From assembly GCA_900314635.1 (NCBI GenBank), contig OMVY01000008.1, positions 1 to 64,000 of the forward strand: 64,000 nt of DNA, in the 5' to 3' direction. A model generated the notes under the pieces. That model worked only from the letters and a program-made list of their open reading frames with translations. It did no database searches and had not been told where the DNA came from. This DNA is from an uncultured Methanobrevibacter sp. GTDB lineage: Archaea > Methanobacteriota > Methanobacteria > Methanobacteriales > Methanobacteriaceae. Position 1 is the first letter of the stretch; every line of letters starts with the position of its first letter. This document shows, in pieces, positions 44,724 to 54,259 of this stretch. Made by a program: the position numbers and the translations under genes.

Positions 44724-45728
44724 ATGAATGATAATTTACAATTAAATGCTTTAACTATTGGAACATATATTTTTCAAAATGAAAATAATCAAATTAGCTG
44801 GAGAGTAATACTCGAGGCTTTTGGTTTTGAACACTTACTAGAAACTAATGTAAGATTAATTCGAAGCCAGAATTTTGGTGATGATGATTATTTAGATAAC
44901 ATAGTTAAAATTATTTATGATGCTATGAAAGAAAATTATGAGAATTCATTAAAAATGGTAAAATATATATTAATCAATTACACCGATTCCTCTGAAAATG
45001 AAATAGAAAAAATTATTAATAGTGATTCGGAAATTTTCAATATTGATTCTAGTGAAGAATTATTTGAAGATATTTCTAGTCCTGGCAATGAAGAAGAAAT
45101 TTTTGAAAAAGCTTTTATAAGTTATTCTACCGAGAACAAATCTATTGCCCATACAATTAAAGAAATTTTAGAAGACTTTGGAATTAATGGTTTTTTAGCT
45201 CATGAAGATATTGAAATGTCACAAGAGTGGCAAGATACATTAATGAAAGAATTAGGAGAAGTTAATTTAGTAGTTGCTATATTGAGTGAAGATTTTAACA
45301 AATCATTTTTTTGTATTCAGGAAGTCGGAATTGCCTTGTATAATAACATCACTATAATTCCTATATCTATTGATGGGACAAAACCAGAGGGGTTCTTAAA
45401 AAAAATTCAAAGCAAAAAAGTTAATTTAGATAAGGACAGTATTTCTATAAATTTAATTAAAGCATCGCCAGAATTTATGGTTAATAATGTTATTAACACT
45501 TTAGAATTTCGACCCACTTTTGATGATAGTGCAAGAGTTCTAAATTATTTAATTCCTTTTTTTAAAAATTTTAATGTTAATCAAGTTGAAAATTTTGTTA
45601 AAGCTGCAATTAAAAATGATCAAATTTATAAGGCTCGTAATTGTAAAGTTCCATTAAATAAGTTCTATAATATAAATAAGGATAAGATACCTTTAAATTT
45701 ATTAGAAGAATTTAAAAATATTCTATAA
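44724..45728 (+). CDS. TIR-domain protein
   Basis: The 334-residue protein has an N-terminal helical domain (1-120), a TIR domain at about residues 128-245 (KAFISYSTENKSIAHTIKEI, NGFLAHEDIEMSQEWQDTL, LVVAILSEDFNKSFFCIQE), and a C-terminal domain with NYLIPFFKNFNVNQVENFVK. Bacterial and archaeal TIR proteins often degrade NAD+ or make signalling nucleotides in antiphage defence. In the W-Q-D helix the position three after Trp169, often glutamate in such TIRs, is Thr172, so activity needs checking. AAAGGATG supports the start. It lies alone between 31-bp repeats. Confidence 0.85.
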   Translation: MNDNLQLNALTIGTYIFQNENNQISWRVILEAFGFEHLLETNVRLIRSQNFGDDDYLDNIVKIIYDAMKENYENSLKMVKYILINYTDSSENEIEKIINSDSEIFNIDSSEELFEDISSPGNEEEIFEKAFISYSTENKSIAHTIKEILEDFGINGFLAHEDIEMSQEWQDTLMKELGEVNLVVAILSEDFNKSFFCIQEVGIALYNNITIIPISIDGTKPEGFLKKIQSKKVNLDKDSISINLIKASPEFMVNNVINTLEFRPTFDDSARVLNYLIPFFKNFNVNQVENFVKAAIKNDQIYKARNCKVPLNKFYNINKDKIPLNLLEEFKNIL

Positions 45729-46102
45729 TAGTTATCGTTTAATTTTTTTTAAATTCATTAAATTTTCATATATGCTTCAAAAAGGGTGTTTAATTTTTTT
45801 AAGTAATTTCAATAATTATCTGACACAACCAATATTAGTTATATCTCTGTAATTGACTATTGCACTCTGTTAGACTGGTTACATGGCTAATAATTCTGCG
45901 ATTTAGTGTTGAAGAGTTGGTCATTTAATTTGAATTGTATGTTAATAATCAGTTAACTATTCATTTTTTTAATAATTTTAAATTAAACCTTATTATTTTT
46001 ATAATAGTATTACATATTAATATATAATAATAAATAAATCAAATTAATTGAATGTTTGTAAAACAATAAATGCTTTTCAAAAAAATTTAAGGAGGGAAAG
46101 AT
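45729..46102. other. intergenic gap before the ImmA gene
   Basis: These 374 bases contain a likely TATA region (AATATATAATAATAA, about 46018-46032) and the ribosome binding site AAGGAGGG for the next gene. The segment around 45830-45910 is less AT-rich than its surroundings but encodes nothing I can read. Confidence 0.4.
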
Positions 46103-47254
46103 ATGGCTCTGGCAAGAATCAATAAAGATATGATGTACTGGGCAAGAAAATATGCGGGCTATGTTAATGGTTATGAAAATGAATTGCCAAAAGACATTAA
46201 AGAGAAATATGAAGCTTGGGAGTCTGGTGAGAAATTCCCTACATGGATTCAATTAAGAAATGTCAGTAAAAAATACAAAGTTCCTACAGCATTTTTCTTT
46301 ATGAAAAACCCTCCAAAATATGAGTTGATTCCCACTTTGGTTAATTATAGGAAATTAGATAGGGACAGTATTTATGAAAATAATTCTCCATATTTAATAG
46401 ACAATATTCACTCTTCTGAAAATCGCAGGAGCATATTCATTGAGCTATCTGAAGATATGGATGAAGGTATTCCATCTTTTGAAAGATTTGAAGGCAAAAC
46501 AAGCAAGCATAATCTATCTTCATTTATCCGTGAAAAATTGGATGTGTCTTTAGATACTCAGAAAAGCTGGCTAAAAAAAGATAATAGGAAGGATAAAGGA
46601 CATTACAACTTTTTAAATAACTGGAAAGAAGTAATCACTGAAAAAATGGGAGTATTAATATTCGAAACATATGATGTGGATATTGAAGAGATGAGAGGAT
46701 TATGCATTTATCATGATGTTGTTCCCATTATTCTATTAAATGGAAAAGACAGTGTTAATGGCAGAATATTCTCCTTATTCCATGAATTGACTCATTTATT
46801 ATTAGGTGAAAGTGCGATTTGCGGAGATGATTTGGAAAGGGATATTGAAGTATTTTGCAATGCTGTTTCAGGAGAATTCCTAGTTCCAGAGAATGATTTG
46901 ATTGAAAATTTAAATAACATGCATGCTAATGATTTATTAAAAGATATATCTGATTTGTATGGTGTTAGCGAACATGTTGTTCTAAGACGTTTACTGGATT
47001 TAAATAAAATCACTAAAAAGGATTATGATTTGAAAACGGATTATGAGTTTATTCCAAGTTCCAATAAAACAAAAGGAAATAGTGGAAATTATTATCGCAA
47101 TATGATCAAATATAATGGAAGGCCATTCTATTCTCTTGTTCTTTCCGCATATGAACTGGGCATTATTAACGGGTCCGATTTTTCAAAATTCACAGGATTG
47201 AAAGTGAATCAGGCCCCAAAGATTGGAGAGATGTTATATGGAGGGCAACAATGA
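46103..47254 (+). CDS. HTH and ImmA/IrrE-type metallopeptidase
   Basis: The 383-residue protein begins with an XRE-like region (MYWARKYAGYVNGYENELPK, KYEAWESGEKFPTWIQLRNV) and then an ImmA/IrrE peptidase domain with the zinc motif HELTHLLLG at about residues 226-234 and a downstream acidic ligand region, EVFCNAVSGEFLVPE. A C-terminal part (NYYRNMIKYNGRPFYSLVLS) is also typical of this family. Such proteins cleave a repressor or act as antitoxins. The next gene overlaps it by 4 bases (ATGA), so the two form a unit. Confidence 0.92.
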   Translation: MALARINKDMMYWARKYAGYVNGYENELPKDIKEKYEAWESGEKFPTWIQLRNVSKKYKVPTAFFFMKNPPKYELIPTLVNYRKLDRDSIYENNSPYLIDNIHSSENRRSIFIELSEDMDEGIPSFERFEGKTSKHNLSSFIREKLDVSLDTQKSWLKKDNRKDKGHYNFLNNWKEVITEKMGVLIFETYDVDIEEMRGLCIYHDVVPIILLNGKDSVNGRIFSLFHELTHLLLGESAICGDDLERDIEVFCNAVSGEFLVPENDLIENLNNMHANDLLKDISDLYGVSEHVVLRRLLDLNKITKKDYDLKTDYEFIPSSNKTKGNSGNYYRNMIKYNGRPFYSLVLSAYELGIINGSDFSKFTGLKVNQAPKIGEMLYGGQQ

Positions 47255-47718
47255 GAAAATTCGTCATTGATACCTCTTCATTAATTGATTTGGAAAAATA
47301 TTATCCGTATAATGTTTTTCCTTCACTTTGGGAATTCCTATTTGAAATGTTTGATGAAGGAAAATTATTTTCAGTTAATGAAGCTTATGAAGAACTGAAA
47401 GATTCGCAGGAAGTGTGGAAAGATTATAAAAAATGTTTTAGAGATCTAACTGATGAAGAAACGGAATATTTGTCTGAAATCATGACTTTGGATAAATTTG
47501 AATCATTTAGATACAGAGGTTTTAAAAAGACAAATGGAGGGCCTTGGGCGGATCCTTACTTGGTTGCTTGCGGTATTGCGGATGATAGTATTACTGTTGT
47601 TTCTCAAGAAAGTTCTAGAAAACATCCTCATTCAATTATTCCATACGTTTGCGGAGAATACAATGTTCCTTGCATCAAGTTTTTAGATTTTTTAAAACAA
47701 AATGATTTCAAGTTGTGA
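47251..47718 (+). CDS. DUF4411 PIN-like protein, probable toxin
   Basis: The 155-residue protein starts FVIDTSSLIDLEKYYP with the first PIN acidic residue and continues through NGGPWADPYLVACGIADDS to a strand, ITVVSQESSRK, with the arrangement of DUF4411 PIN-like proteins. These usually follow an HTH-ImmA gene, as here, and are thought to be ribonuclease toxins. GGAGGG within the preceding gene and the ATGA overlap point to coupled translation. It completes a type II toxin-antitoxin-like pair. Confidence 0.88.
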   Translation: MRKFVIDTSSLIDLEKYYPYNVFPSLWEFLFEMFDEGKLFSVNEAYEELKDSQEVWKDYKKCFRDLTDEETEYLSEIMTLDKFESFRYRGFKKTNGGPWADPYLVACGIADDSITVVSQESSRKHPHSIIPYVCGEYNVPCIKFLDFLKQNDFKL

Positions 47719-47848
47719 TTTTTATCATCTTTGAAATTTTTAGAATTTTATATTTTTTGTTAATTATTTCGTGGAGATTTGTTTAAGCGTTTATATTACA
47801 CCATTCATGCTTCAGTATTTAAAAATAGAAATTATGGAGAGTGATATT

Positions 47849-47935
47849 ATGAATTATAATATGCTTTTTGAATTTTTATTATGTTTAGTTGCTGTGAGTA
47901 TGATTGGCTCTTTAGACATGGAGTATGAATTGTAA
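47849..47935 (+). CDS. 28-residue hydrophobic peptide
   Basis: A short frame encodes MNYNMLFEFLLCLVAVSMIG and eight more residues. GGAG lies 9 bases before the ATG. The peptide could span a membrane. A hairpin terminator follows about 57 bases after the stop. Reality as a gene is supported only by the ribosome binding site and terminator, so it could be a chance frame. Confidence 0.4.
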   Translation: MNYNMLFEFLLCLVAVSMIGSLDMEYEL

Positions 47936-47991
47936 TTAACGTTAAACAAGGAGCGTCTTGAAGAGTCAAATCTTCCTCCATGTAACATGAT

Positions 47992-48022
47992 GTAACTATC
48001 TGATTCAGATGGTTACTTTTTT
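47992..48022 (+). terminator. 12-bp hairpin plus T-run
   Basis: GTAACTATCTGA (47992-48003) pairs with TCAGATGGTTAC (48005-48016) with one T-G pair, followed by TTTTTT. It probably ends the transcript that includes the small peptide. A second stem, GAAGA/TCTTC, lies just upstream near 47960-47975. Confidence 0.6.
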
Positions 48023-48100
48023 ATTTTTATCACGTTTATATGTAGCTATTGTGTTTCTATATTTTATGCTATTAAAATTAGTATAATCTAAGTAAAATTT

Positions 48101-48337
48101 TTAACTGTAGCCATGTTGTATTTTTTCATAGGATTCCCCATATACTAGCAATAATAGTATTCTAATCTGATTAGCATCTAAATAACAGATCTTGTTTTTA
48201 ATCATTATCCCCATCTCCTGAAATGATACCTTCGGAATTTCTATTGAAAAATAATTACATTCACGTGTATCTGCTCCAAATAAACCTGCACTTACATTAG
48301 GTCTGATAAAAATATGAATATTATAATATAAATTTTT
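48101..48337 (-). pseudogene. open-frame remnant, possibly of an insertion sequence
   Basis: A 78-codon open frame reads FIRPNVSAGLFGADTRECNY early and ILLLLVYGESYEKIQHGYS at the end, with a codon pattern that looks once-coding, but it has no start codon at its beginning. An internal ATG at 48205 has AGGAG upstream. Further up on the same strand near 48440 another frame reads NTPSKVLMVFLIC, and the 31-bp repeat at 48498 lies beyond. Together they could be a decayed transposase gene with one surviving end; no family can be assigned. Confidence 0.35.
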
Positions 48338-48497
48338 TCATTTTATTAACATTCCTGTAGATTCTTTATCAAATAGTGCCATTCATTTCTGTAAAATTGA
48401 ATCAAAATATTTTTTCAACATATTAAGAAAACCATGAGAACTTTTGATGGAGTATTGGCACGTTGGGCTTAAATTAAAATTTCGGGACAGTAAATCT

Positions 48498-48528
48498 ATT
48501 TGTTTAAAAATCACTCAAATTTGTGACA
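48498..48528. repeat. 31-bp direct repeat, right copy (IS-end-like)
   Basis: This copy differs from 44611-44641 at two positions. It precedes the membrane-protein gene at 48598 by 70 bases. The 880-base gap in which it lies otherwise holds the 28-residue frame, a terminator and a decayed frame. Confidence 0.75.
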
Positions 48529-48597
48529 GTACATAATAACTTCATTTTACAAAGTTTAATAAATTTAGTAAACAATATTATTAATTGAGGTAAAATT

Positions 48598-49545
48598 ATG
48601 TCATGGAAAGATTATATAACTCATTTTTTAATTATCATGTGTATTATATTAATAATAATTCTTTTTTATATATCACTCCCAATTTTATATGATTGGATTT
48701 TCATCTCAGAATCTGTAAATGAAGTTTCAAGCAATATTGCCAGTGCATCAACTGCTTTAATTGTAGCATTAATTTCAATAATAACTCTTTTAATTACTTT
48801 TAATCAAACTAATAAATCATTAAAACTAACAGAGAAAACAATTTTAGATAATAAAATATTCAATACACAATCTCTTGAAAAAACAGATGCAATGATTAAA
48901 AACAATCGGGAATATAATGAAAAAACACTAAAATTAACAAATGAATCAATTAATCAAAATGAAGAGATAATGTATATTCAGTTAAGGTTTGACTCAGCTG
49001 AAAAATCATTATTCAATTTTAGTAATAAATTAACTGATGCATATATCATTTACAATGAATTAATATCAATAAATTCTGAGGATTATTTTTTTAATCCAAG
49101 AGGTTATTTGATAGCCCAGTATGCAAACTGGCTATTTGATTTAGAATTATTAGAACATCTTCCTCAAGGATTAATAAACAAATTAGATGCAGGGTTTGAA
49201 AAAATTGGAAGTAATTCTTCTGTTGTAGATTTTGAAAAATATTTATCTTCTATAAATTCTTTTAGAGAATCGGATGTTGAAAAATGTAAAAGTAAACTCA
49301 GATCCTATTATGAGTTCAATAAATTTATCAAGGAATTTAATAGGAATTGTAAGTCCGGTAGATTTATAGATAAATTTAAGGAATTATATCTGAGCAATCT
49401 CAATGAAACGGAAATTATCCGATATATAATATTTACAAGAGATGAAATTAAGATAAGGAGTGTTGAAGATTTCATTGTTGAAGAAAAGCTATTAAAATTA
49501 GATTTACGTAGAATGAAACGGGAAATAAATGAAAATGAACAGTAA
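48598..49545 (+). CDS. membrane protein with coiled coil
   Basis: The 315-residue protein has two N-terminal membrane helices (FLIIMCIILIIILFYISLPI and STALIVALISIITLLITF), then a coiled-coil stretch rich in Asn, Lys and Glu up to about residue 125, and a helical cytoplasmic domain. Similar two-helix proteins occur next to defence effectors, but I recognise no family. GAGGT precedes the ATG. The CHAT gene ends facing it 200 bases downstream. Confidence 0.65.
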   Translation: MSWKDYITHFLIIMCIILIIILFYISLPILYDWIFISESVNEVSSNIASASTALIVALISIITLLITFNQTNKSLKLTEKTILDNKIFNTQSLEKTDAMIKNNREYNEKTLKLTNESINQNEEIMYIQLRFDSAEKSLFNFSNKLTDAYIIYNELISINSEDYFFNPRGYLIAQYANWLFDLELLEHLPQGLINKLDAGFEKIGSNSSVVDFEKYLSSINSFRESDVEKCKSKLRSYYEFNKFIKEFNRNCKSGRFIDKFKELYLSNLNETEIIRYIIFTRDEIKIRSVEDFIVEEKLLKLDLRRMKREINENEQ

Positions 49546-49747
49546 TATTCAATGTAAAATAAAATGAAATTAAAGTATAAATGATGATTAAAATAGTTTT
49601 TCATTGAAAATCTAGGATGGAATTATCATAATACGAATTCAAATATCCCAAGTTTTGAAAATGAATCCATGATGTGAATTTAAATATTTCTATAATTACA
49701 AATAATATTCTAAAGGCTTTGTTTTATATTATATAATATTTTATCAA

Positions 49748-52513
49748 TCAGACCCCATAAATTTGGAATCCTCCCCATTCAAAAATATTAAATTTTTCTT
49801 TTAGTTTTAGTTCAGATATTCTTAATCGTTCTGGATAATCTACATTTTGTTGATAAAAAATTCTAAATAATTCTTTAGTTGCAGAATCACTAATAGGCCA
49901 TAAGGATGCGATAATATATTTTGTACCATTGATATGTAAATATTTAACAAACCCCTCTACTTCATCACTATTTCCAATTGAAACTTTTCCAGTTTCACAT
50001 GCAGATAAAACAATTAATTCAGTATTTAAATCAAGTTTTTCTATATCTTCAATATATAAATATTCATCGGATAGTTTTAATCCAGATAATAATGGATTTT
50101 CATTATTAAAATTAGCATGACCTGCAAAATGGATAATTTGTTTATCATCTATTAAATCTAAAATTTTATTTTTATCTGCATCACCCTTAAGAATAGGGGT
50201 TGTTTCTAAAATATTTGATATGAAAATTGCTTCTTTTTCAGATTCAATTAAATCTTCGGTAGGATTTCCAATAACTAAATAATTCTTTGTTTCTTGAGAA
50301 AAATTGTTTTGAATATATTTTATACTAGATCCACTTTGTACAATTGTAATAATATACTTATCCAAAAGATAATCTTTATCTTTTAAGCAAATGAATGGGA
50401 TATTATGTAATAGTTTATAAGGAATAATTATTAACTCTTTATTAGATATATAATCTTCAATTTGTCTAATGAGGATATTATATAAAATTTTTAATATTTT
50501 TTCAAATTCATTGATATAAAAAGATATTTTATCTTCTTGATTCTCTTCACAGGAATTATAAATTATATTCTGCAATGAAAAAGTTAATGAATTTATAAAA
50601 TTATTTTTTAAAGATATTTTTTTCATTATTATTTCTTTATTTTCAATTAAAAAAATTAGTAATACATCATCTGTGTAATAATATTCAATTACTGTTTTAT
50701 CTTTCAAGTCAAATTCTTTAAAATTAATAATTTGGTTGTAGTAATAATCATAAAACTCAGGAAATTCATTTTTAATTTTTAAAATGTAATATTCTTGTAT
50801 TTTTTTCAGTTTGATAAATTTTTCGTAATTTTTACTATATTCATAGTTATAATCATCTAAGTTTTTTAATTTAAATCTAATATCAGATATTTTATTATTG
50901 ATATTGTCTAATTCCCTTTTCATTTCTAAATTTATTGGTTTTTTTAATTCTTTTAATTGTTTTTTTGAGATCTTATCTAAAAAAATTCTATTTTTTGACA
51001 GTTCAATATATCTTAATGTTTCTTCTACTTTATTTAATTCAGAGCATGATATAATCATTAATTCATATAGCTTGTTAATTTTTTCAAAAAAATCCTTCCT
51101 AATTCTTGGATTCCTAATAGAATTTCTCATAAGTTCAACAATTAAAATACCTTTTTTTAAATAGGTATAAGATTTTTCAAAATTTTTTGAATCAAAAAAT
51201 AACTTTCCTAATTCGGAGTAATTATAGATTATCATTTCTTTATTGTTAATTTTTTCAAAATAAGTTAATGAGTGGAGGAGTATATTTTCAATTTCAGTAT
51301 AATTTTCATTAAGTGAGTTTTCTAGTAATGATAAATTTTTCTTAACTATTCCTATTAAATATAATATTTTAGGATAATGAATTTCTTTACTTTGAAATGG
51401 AATTTCTTCAAAAAATTTTTTTGATTTAATTAAAAGATCTAATGATTTTAGAAGCTCTGTTTTATTTTTATATTTTTCATCACTATTTTCGAATATTAAA
51501 AATCTTATATATGCTTCTTTGTAATATGTTTGATTTTCATAATATTTATCTTTAAAATTATTATTTTCCCTATAATTTTTTAAAAGATTTATACATTTTG
51601 TAAAATATTTTAATTTATCGTATTTATTGCTTGTTTTTGCTTTAATTCTCAATATTTCTGCTTCAAGGATAATCGATTCATGGTATGCAAACTCTTCTTC
51701 AGATGATCCATTTTTAATATTTTTTATTTGTTTTTCAATTTCCTCTAATTTGTCAGATGATATAATTCCTAATTCTATTAACTTTAATTCATTTGTTAAA
51801 TAGGATATCGAATTTGGACCTCCTATTTTATTAATTAATTTTTGAATTGTATCATAATTATCAATTTCAAAACCGTATGATTCATAGGTTTGTAATTCAG
51901 AAATTGCATATAATTGATTTTTCAAGGTTACTTCATAATATTTATCATTTTCTTTGTAATATTCTCTTGCTTTTTCAGATAATTTTATAGATTTAATACA
52001 ATTTGTTTTTGAGTTAACTTTATTTACAGCTAATTGTAATCTAACTCTTGCTTCATTCATTATAGTTAAATAGGTTAATTGTTCATCAGTTTCATTATTT
52101 TTTCTAACATATTCATACAATCCCACAGCTTCTTTAAGATGTTCTATTGGTTTGTCGAAGTGAGATAATTCACATAAAATGTTTGCCTCTTCTTGCATTG
52201 CAACTAATGGATTAATAGGGTAAGAATTATTATTGATTTTAGGGTATATCTCTTGAATTTCTTTAGCACATTTTTGGGCTTCTATCAAATGATATAATGA
52301 TTCTTGAACTTCGCAATAACCCCATTCATGAATTTTTTGTCTTGATACACATTCTAGAAAGCATAATCTAATATAATTTAAAGTATTTTTTTCATATTTT
52401 AGTTTTATAGAAATAATTTCATCTAATGTATTTTCTAATTCATAAAGATCTTTTGGATTATTTACTAGTTCTTCTAGCTCATCTATTTCATGTGGAAAAG
52501 TTATTTCATTCAT
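49748..52513 (-). CDS. TPR-CHAT caspase-like protease
   Basis: The 921-residue protein has a long helical N-terminal part with TPR-like repeats, for example IIYNYSELGKLFFDSKNFEK, and a C-terminal CHAT domain. The catalytic pair is visible: His799 in IIHFAGHANF and Cys839 in VLSACETGK; DEVEGFVKYLHINGTKYIIA and SLWPISDSATKELF are conserved CHAT segments. CHAT proteases cleave partners such as gasdermins or are controlled by CRISPR complexes; here the partner is unknown. It is followed at 52659-57683 by a set of PH-like small proteins. The start has only a weak ribosome binding site. Confidence 0.92.
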   Translation of the reverse strand: MNEITFPHEIDELEELVNNPKDLYELENTLDEIISIKLKYEKNTLNYIRLCFLECVSRQKIHEWGYCEVQESLYHLIEAQKCAKEIQEIYPKINNNSYPINPLVAMQEEANILCELSHFDKPIEHLKEAVGLYEYVRKNNETDEQLTYLTIMNEARVRLQLAVNKVNSKTNCIKSIKLSEKAREYYKENDKYYEVTLKNQLYAISELQTYESYGFEIDNYDTIQKLINKIGGPNSISYLTNELKLIELGIISSDKLEEIEKQIKNIKNGSSEEEFAYHESIILEAEILRIKAKTSNKYDKLKYFTKCINLLKNYRENNNFKDKYYENQTYYKEAYIRFLIFENSDEKYKNKTELLKSLDLLIKSKKFFEEIPFQSKEIHYPKILYLIGIVKKNLSLLENSLNENYTEIENILLHSLTYFEKINNKEMIIYNYSELGKLFFDSKNFEKSYTYLKKGILIVELMRNSIRNPRIRKDFFEKINKLYELMIISCSELNKVEETLRYIELSKNRIFLDKISKKQLKELKKPINLEMKRELDNINNKISDIRFKLKNLDDYNYEYSKNYEKFIKLKKIQEYYILKIKNEFPEFYDYYYNQIINFKEFDLKDKTVIEYYYTDDVLLIFLIENKEIIMKKISLKNNFINSLTFSLQNIIYNSCEENQEDKISFYINEFEKILKILYNILIRQIEDYISNKELIIIPYKLLHNIPFICLKDKDYLLDKYIITIVQSGSSIKYIQNNFSQETKNYLVIGNPTEDLIESEKEAIFISNILETTPILKGDADKNKILDLIDDKQIIHFAGHANFNNENPLLSGLKLSDEYLYIEDIEKLDLNTELIVLSACETGKVSIGNSDEVEGFVKYLHINGTKYIIASLWPISDSATKELFRIFYQQNVDYPERLRISELKLKEKFNIFEWGGFQIYGV

Positions 52514-52658
52514 TTTTTTACCATTTGTTTTTTAAAATTATAATGATTTTTTTATTTATTTTATTAATTATATAAAAGTAGATAATTTATTGAAAATGTT
52601 CTAATTTTCTTATTTTTCATTGAAAAAAGATTAATAGATTTTTAATGAAAATTAAATG

Positions 52659-53168
52659 TTACCATCCTTCATCTTCTGGTGAAACACCACATGCATGTTC
52701 ATTTATAATGCGTGCAACTGCTCTACTATAATGAATGTATTCACTCTGGAATAGATTGATTCTGTTAAACCAGATAGTGATAGGCTGATTTTTCAATAAT
52801 ATTATCCTCAATGAATTTTGTCCTTCATGTGTTTTAACATAAAACGCATTGACAATATTATCCCAAGGAATACGCAAGTCAGACTCATCCTTACAAGCTT
52901 GAAAAATAACAACACCCTTTTCAGCAATACGGAAATGAGTGTTTAAAACAAGATGCTCATAAGACTGATTCACACCACTTGTCACTGCCAAACCCGTAAG
53001 TCCAAATGCCCCTGTAGCAAAACCTCTAGCCCAAGGACTGGCAGACTCTATAGTTAACTCCAAACCAGGCAATGTAACTTGACATGCAACCCAATCATAA
53101 GGGTTATGCTTTTCCAATAATTTCTGTTCGTAATCTAAATCTTCATCTGGCGGACCAAATAAACCCAT
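52659..53168 (-). CDS. PH-like paralogue, long form (A1)
   Basis: The 169-residue protein begins MGLFGPPDEDLDYEQKLLEK, then NPYDWVACQV, a glycine/alanine-rich hydrophobic stretch (WARGFATGAFGLTGLAVTSG, about 48-67) and the family core FRIAEKGVVIFQACK then LRIPWDNIVNAFYV. It resembles bacterial PH-like domains. Five paralogues with this core occur in 5 kb; this long form is repeated at 56581. The hydrophobic stretch could touch a membrane. It ends 146 bases from the CHAT gene in the same direction and could share its transcript. Function is unknown. Confidence 0.75.
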   Translation of the reverse strand: MGLFGPPDEDLDYEQKLLEKHNPYDWVACQVTLPGLELTIESASPWARGFATGAFGLTGLAVTSGVNQSYEHLVLNTHFRIAEKGVVIFQACKDESDLRIPWDNIVNAFYVKTHEGQNSLRIILLKNQPITIWFNRINLFQSEYIHYSRAVARIINEHACGVSPEDEGW

Positions 53169-53349
53169 AATACCAACCTCCTCTTTACAAAAATTATATA
53201 ATTTTAGATTTATAAATTATTAGTTAAATAATTTTTTCATTTTTTTTTCATATTGTAAAGTGTTATAATGAACCAAACAAAAGTTTTATAGTATAATTAA
53301 CAAATAAATAACTGAAAAAATATTTATTTTACTAAATGGGGATCAGATA

Positions 53350-53745
53350 ATGGGACTTTTGGATCCAAATGTCAATCTTGAAAAGGAACAAAAGATGTTA
53401 AATAAGCACAGTCCTTATGAGTGGGTTAAAGCTTGGTTTAAATACACTTATGATAAAGACTTCTACTGGAGGACTTTTTTCCGCATAGCCGAAAAGGGAA
53501 TAGTATTTTATCAGGCAACGGATAGTGGTGCTGATTTAAGGATTCCCTGGAGCGACATAACAAGTGTTGGGTGGAATGATGTTTATGTATATCAGCTTCG
53601 TATTCCTGGTCTAATCATAGATCTTTCCGATGGCACTGAAATCCTTGTCCGTTTGGATAATGGTTGGACAGGTAGGCGCGATACTATTCATTGGTTAAGA
53701 GGTATCACTCGTATTATTGAGTCTAATATGAGTAATGTTGATTAA
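53350..53745 (+). CDS. PH-like paralogue, short form (B1)
   Basis: The 131-residue protein is the short version of the family, lacking the hydrophobic insert. It begins MGLLDPNVNLEKEQKMLNKH, then SPYEWVKAWFKYTYDK, and contains FFRIAEKGIVFYQATDSGAD followed by LRIPWSDITSVGWND. Near identity with the protein at 57276 over the core points to recent duplication. GGGGATC precedes the ATG. It is divergent from the long form A1, as B3 is from A2. Confidence 0.75.
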   Translation: MGLLDPNVNLEKEQKMLNKHSPYEWVKAWFKYTYDKDFYWRTFFRIAEKGIVFYQATDSGADLRIPWSDITSVGWNDVYVYQLRIPGLIIDLSDGTEILVRLDNGWTGRRDTIHWLRGITRIIESNMSNVD

Positions 53746-53764
53746 ATATTTATAGGAGATTATT

Positions 53765-54175
53765 ATGGGACTTTTTGATCCAAGTGTAAATTTTGAAAAG
53801 GAACAGAAAATGCTGGAAAAAAATAATCCTTATAATGGTTTATTTTGTTCAGTAAAATTCTCTTTTTCAAATATTCTAATTAAAAGGACTATTTTTCGCA
53901 TAGCAGAAAAAGGAGTAGTCATTGCTCAAGGCAATGATGATGATACTGATATGAGAATACCTTGGAATGAGATGGAAAATTGTGGATGGCATGATGAAGC
54001 TGTCCTTTATCCTATAGAATCTCCTTGTCTAAATATTAATCTTTTGAATGGTGGAACAATTACTGTTGATATAGATATCGGATTCACATCAAGAGGTAAA
54101 TTGATTCATTTGCTTAGAGGTATTGCTCGTATTATTGAGTCTAATATGGGTAATGAAGAGAATTTGGATGATTGA
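53765..54175 (+). CDS. PH-like paralogue, short form (B2)
   Basis: The 136-residue protein begins MGLFDPSVNFEKEQKMLEKN and has the core FRIAEKGVVIAQGNDDDTDM then RIPWNEMENCGWHD, more diverged than B1 and B3. It ends RIIESNMGNEENLDD. The gap to B1 is 19 bases with GGAG before the ATG, so the two are co-transcribed. Function unknown, shared with the family. Confidence 0.75.
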   Translation: MGLFDPSVNFEKEQKMLEKNNPYNGLFCSVKFSFSNILIKRTIFRIAEKGVVIAQGNDDDTDMRIPWNEMENCGWHDEAVLYPIESPCLNINLLNGGTITVDIDIGFTSRGKLIHLLRGIARIIESNMGNEENLDD

Positions 54176-54259
54176 ACAAGATGAAACCATTTTTAGTACT
54201 GATATAAAAAATTAATTCAAAATAATTAATAGTCAGGATTCAAAATTTGATTTTCATAA

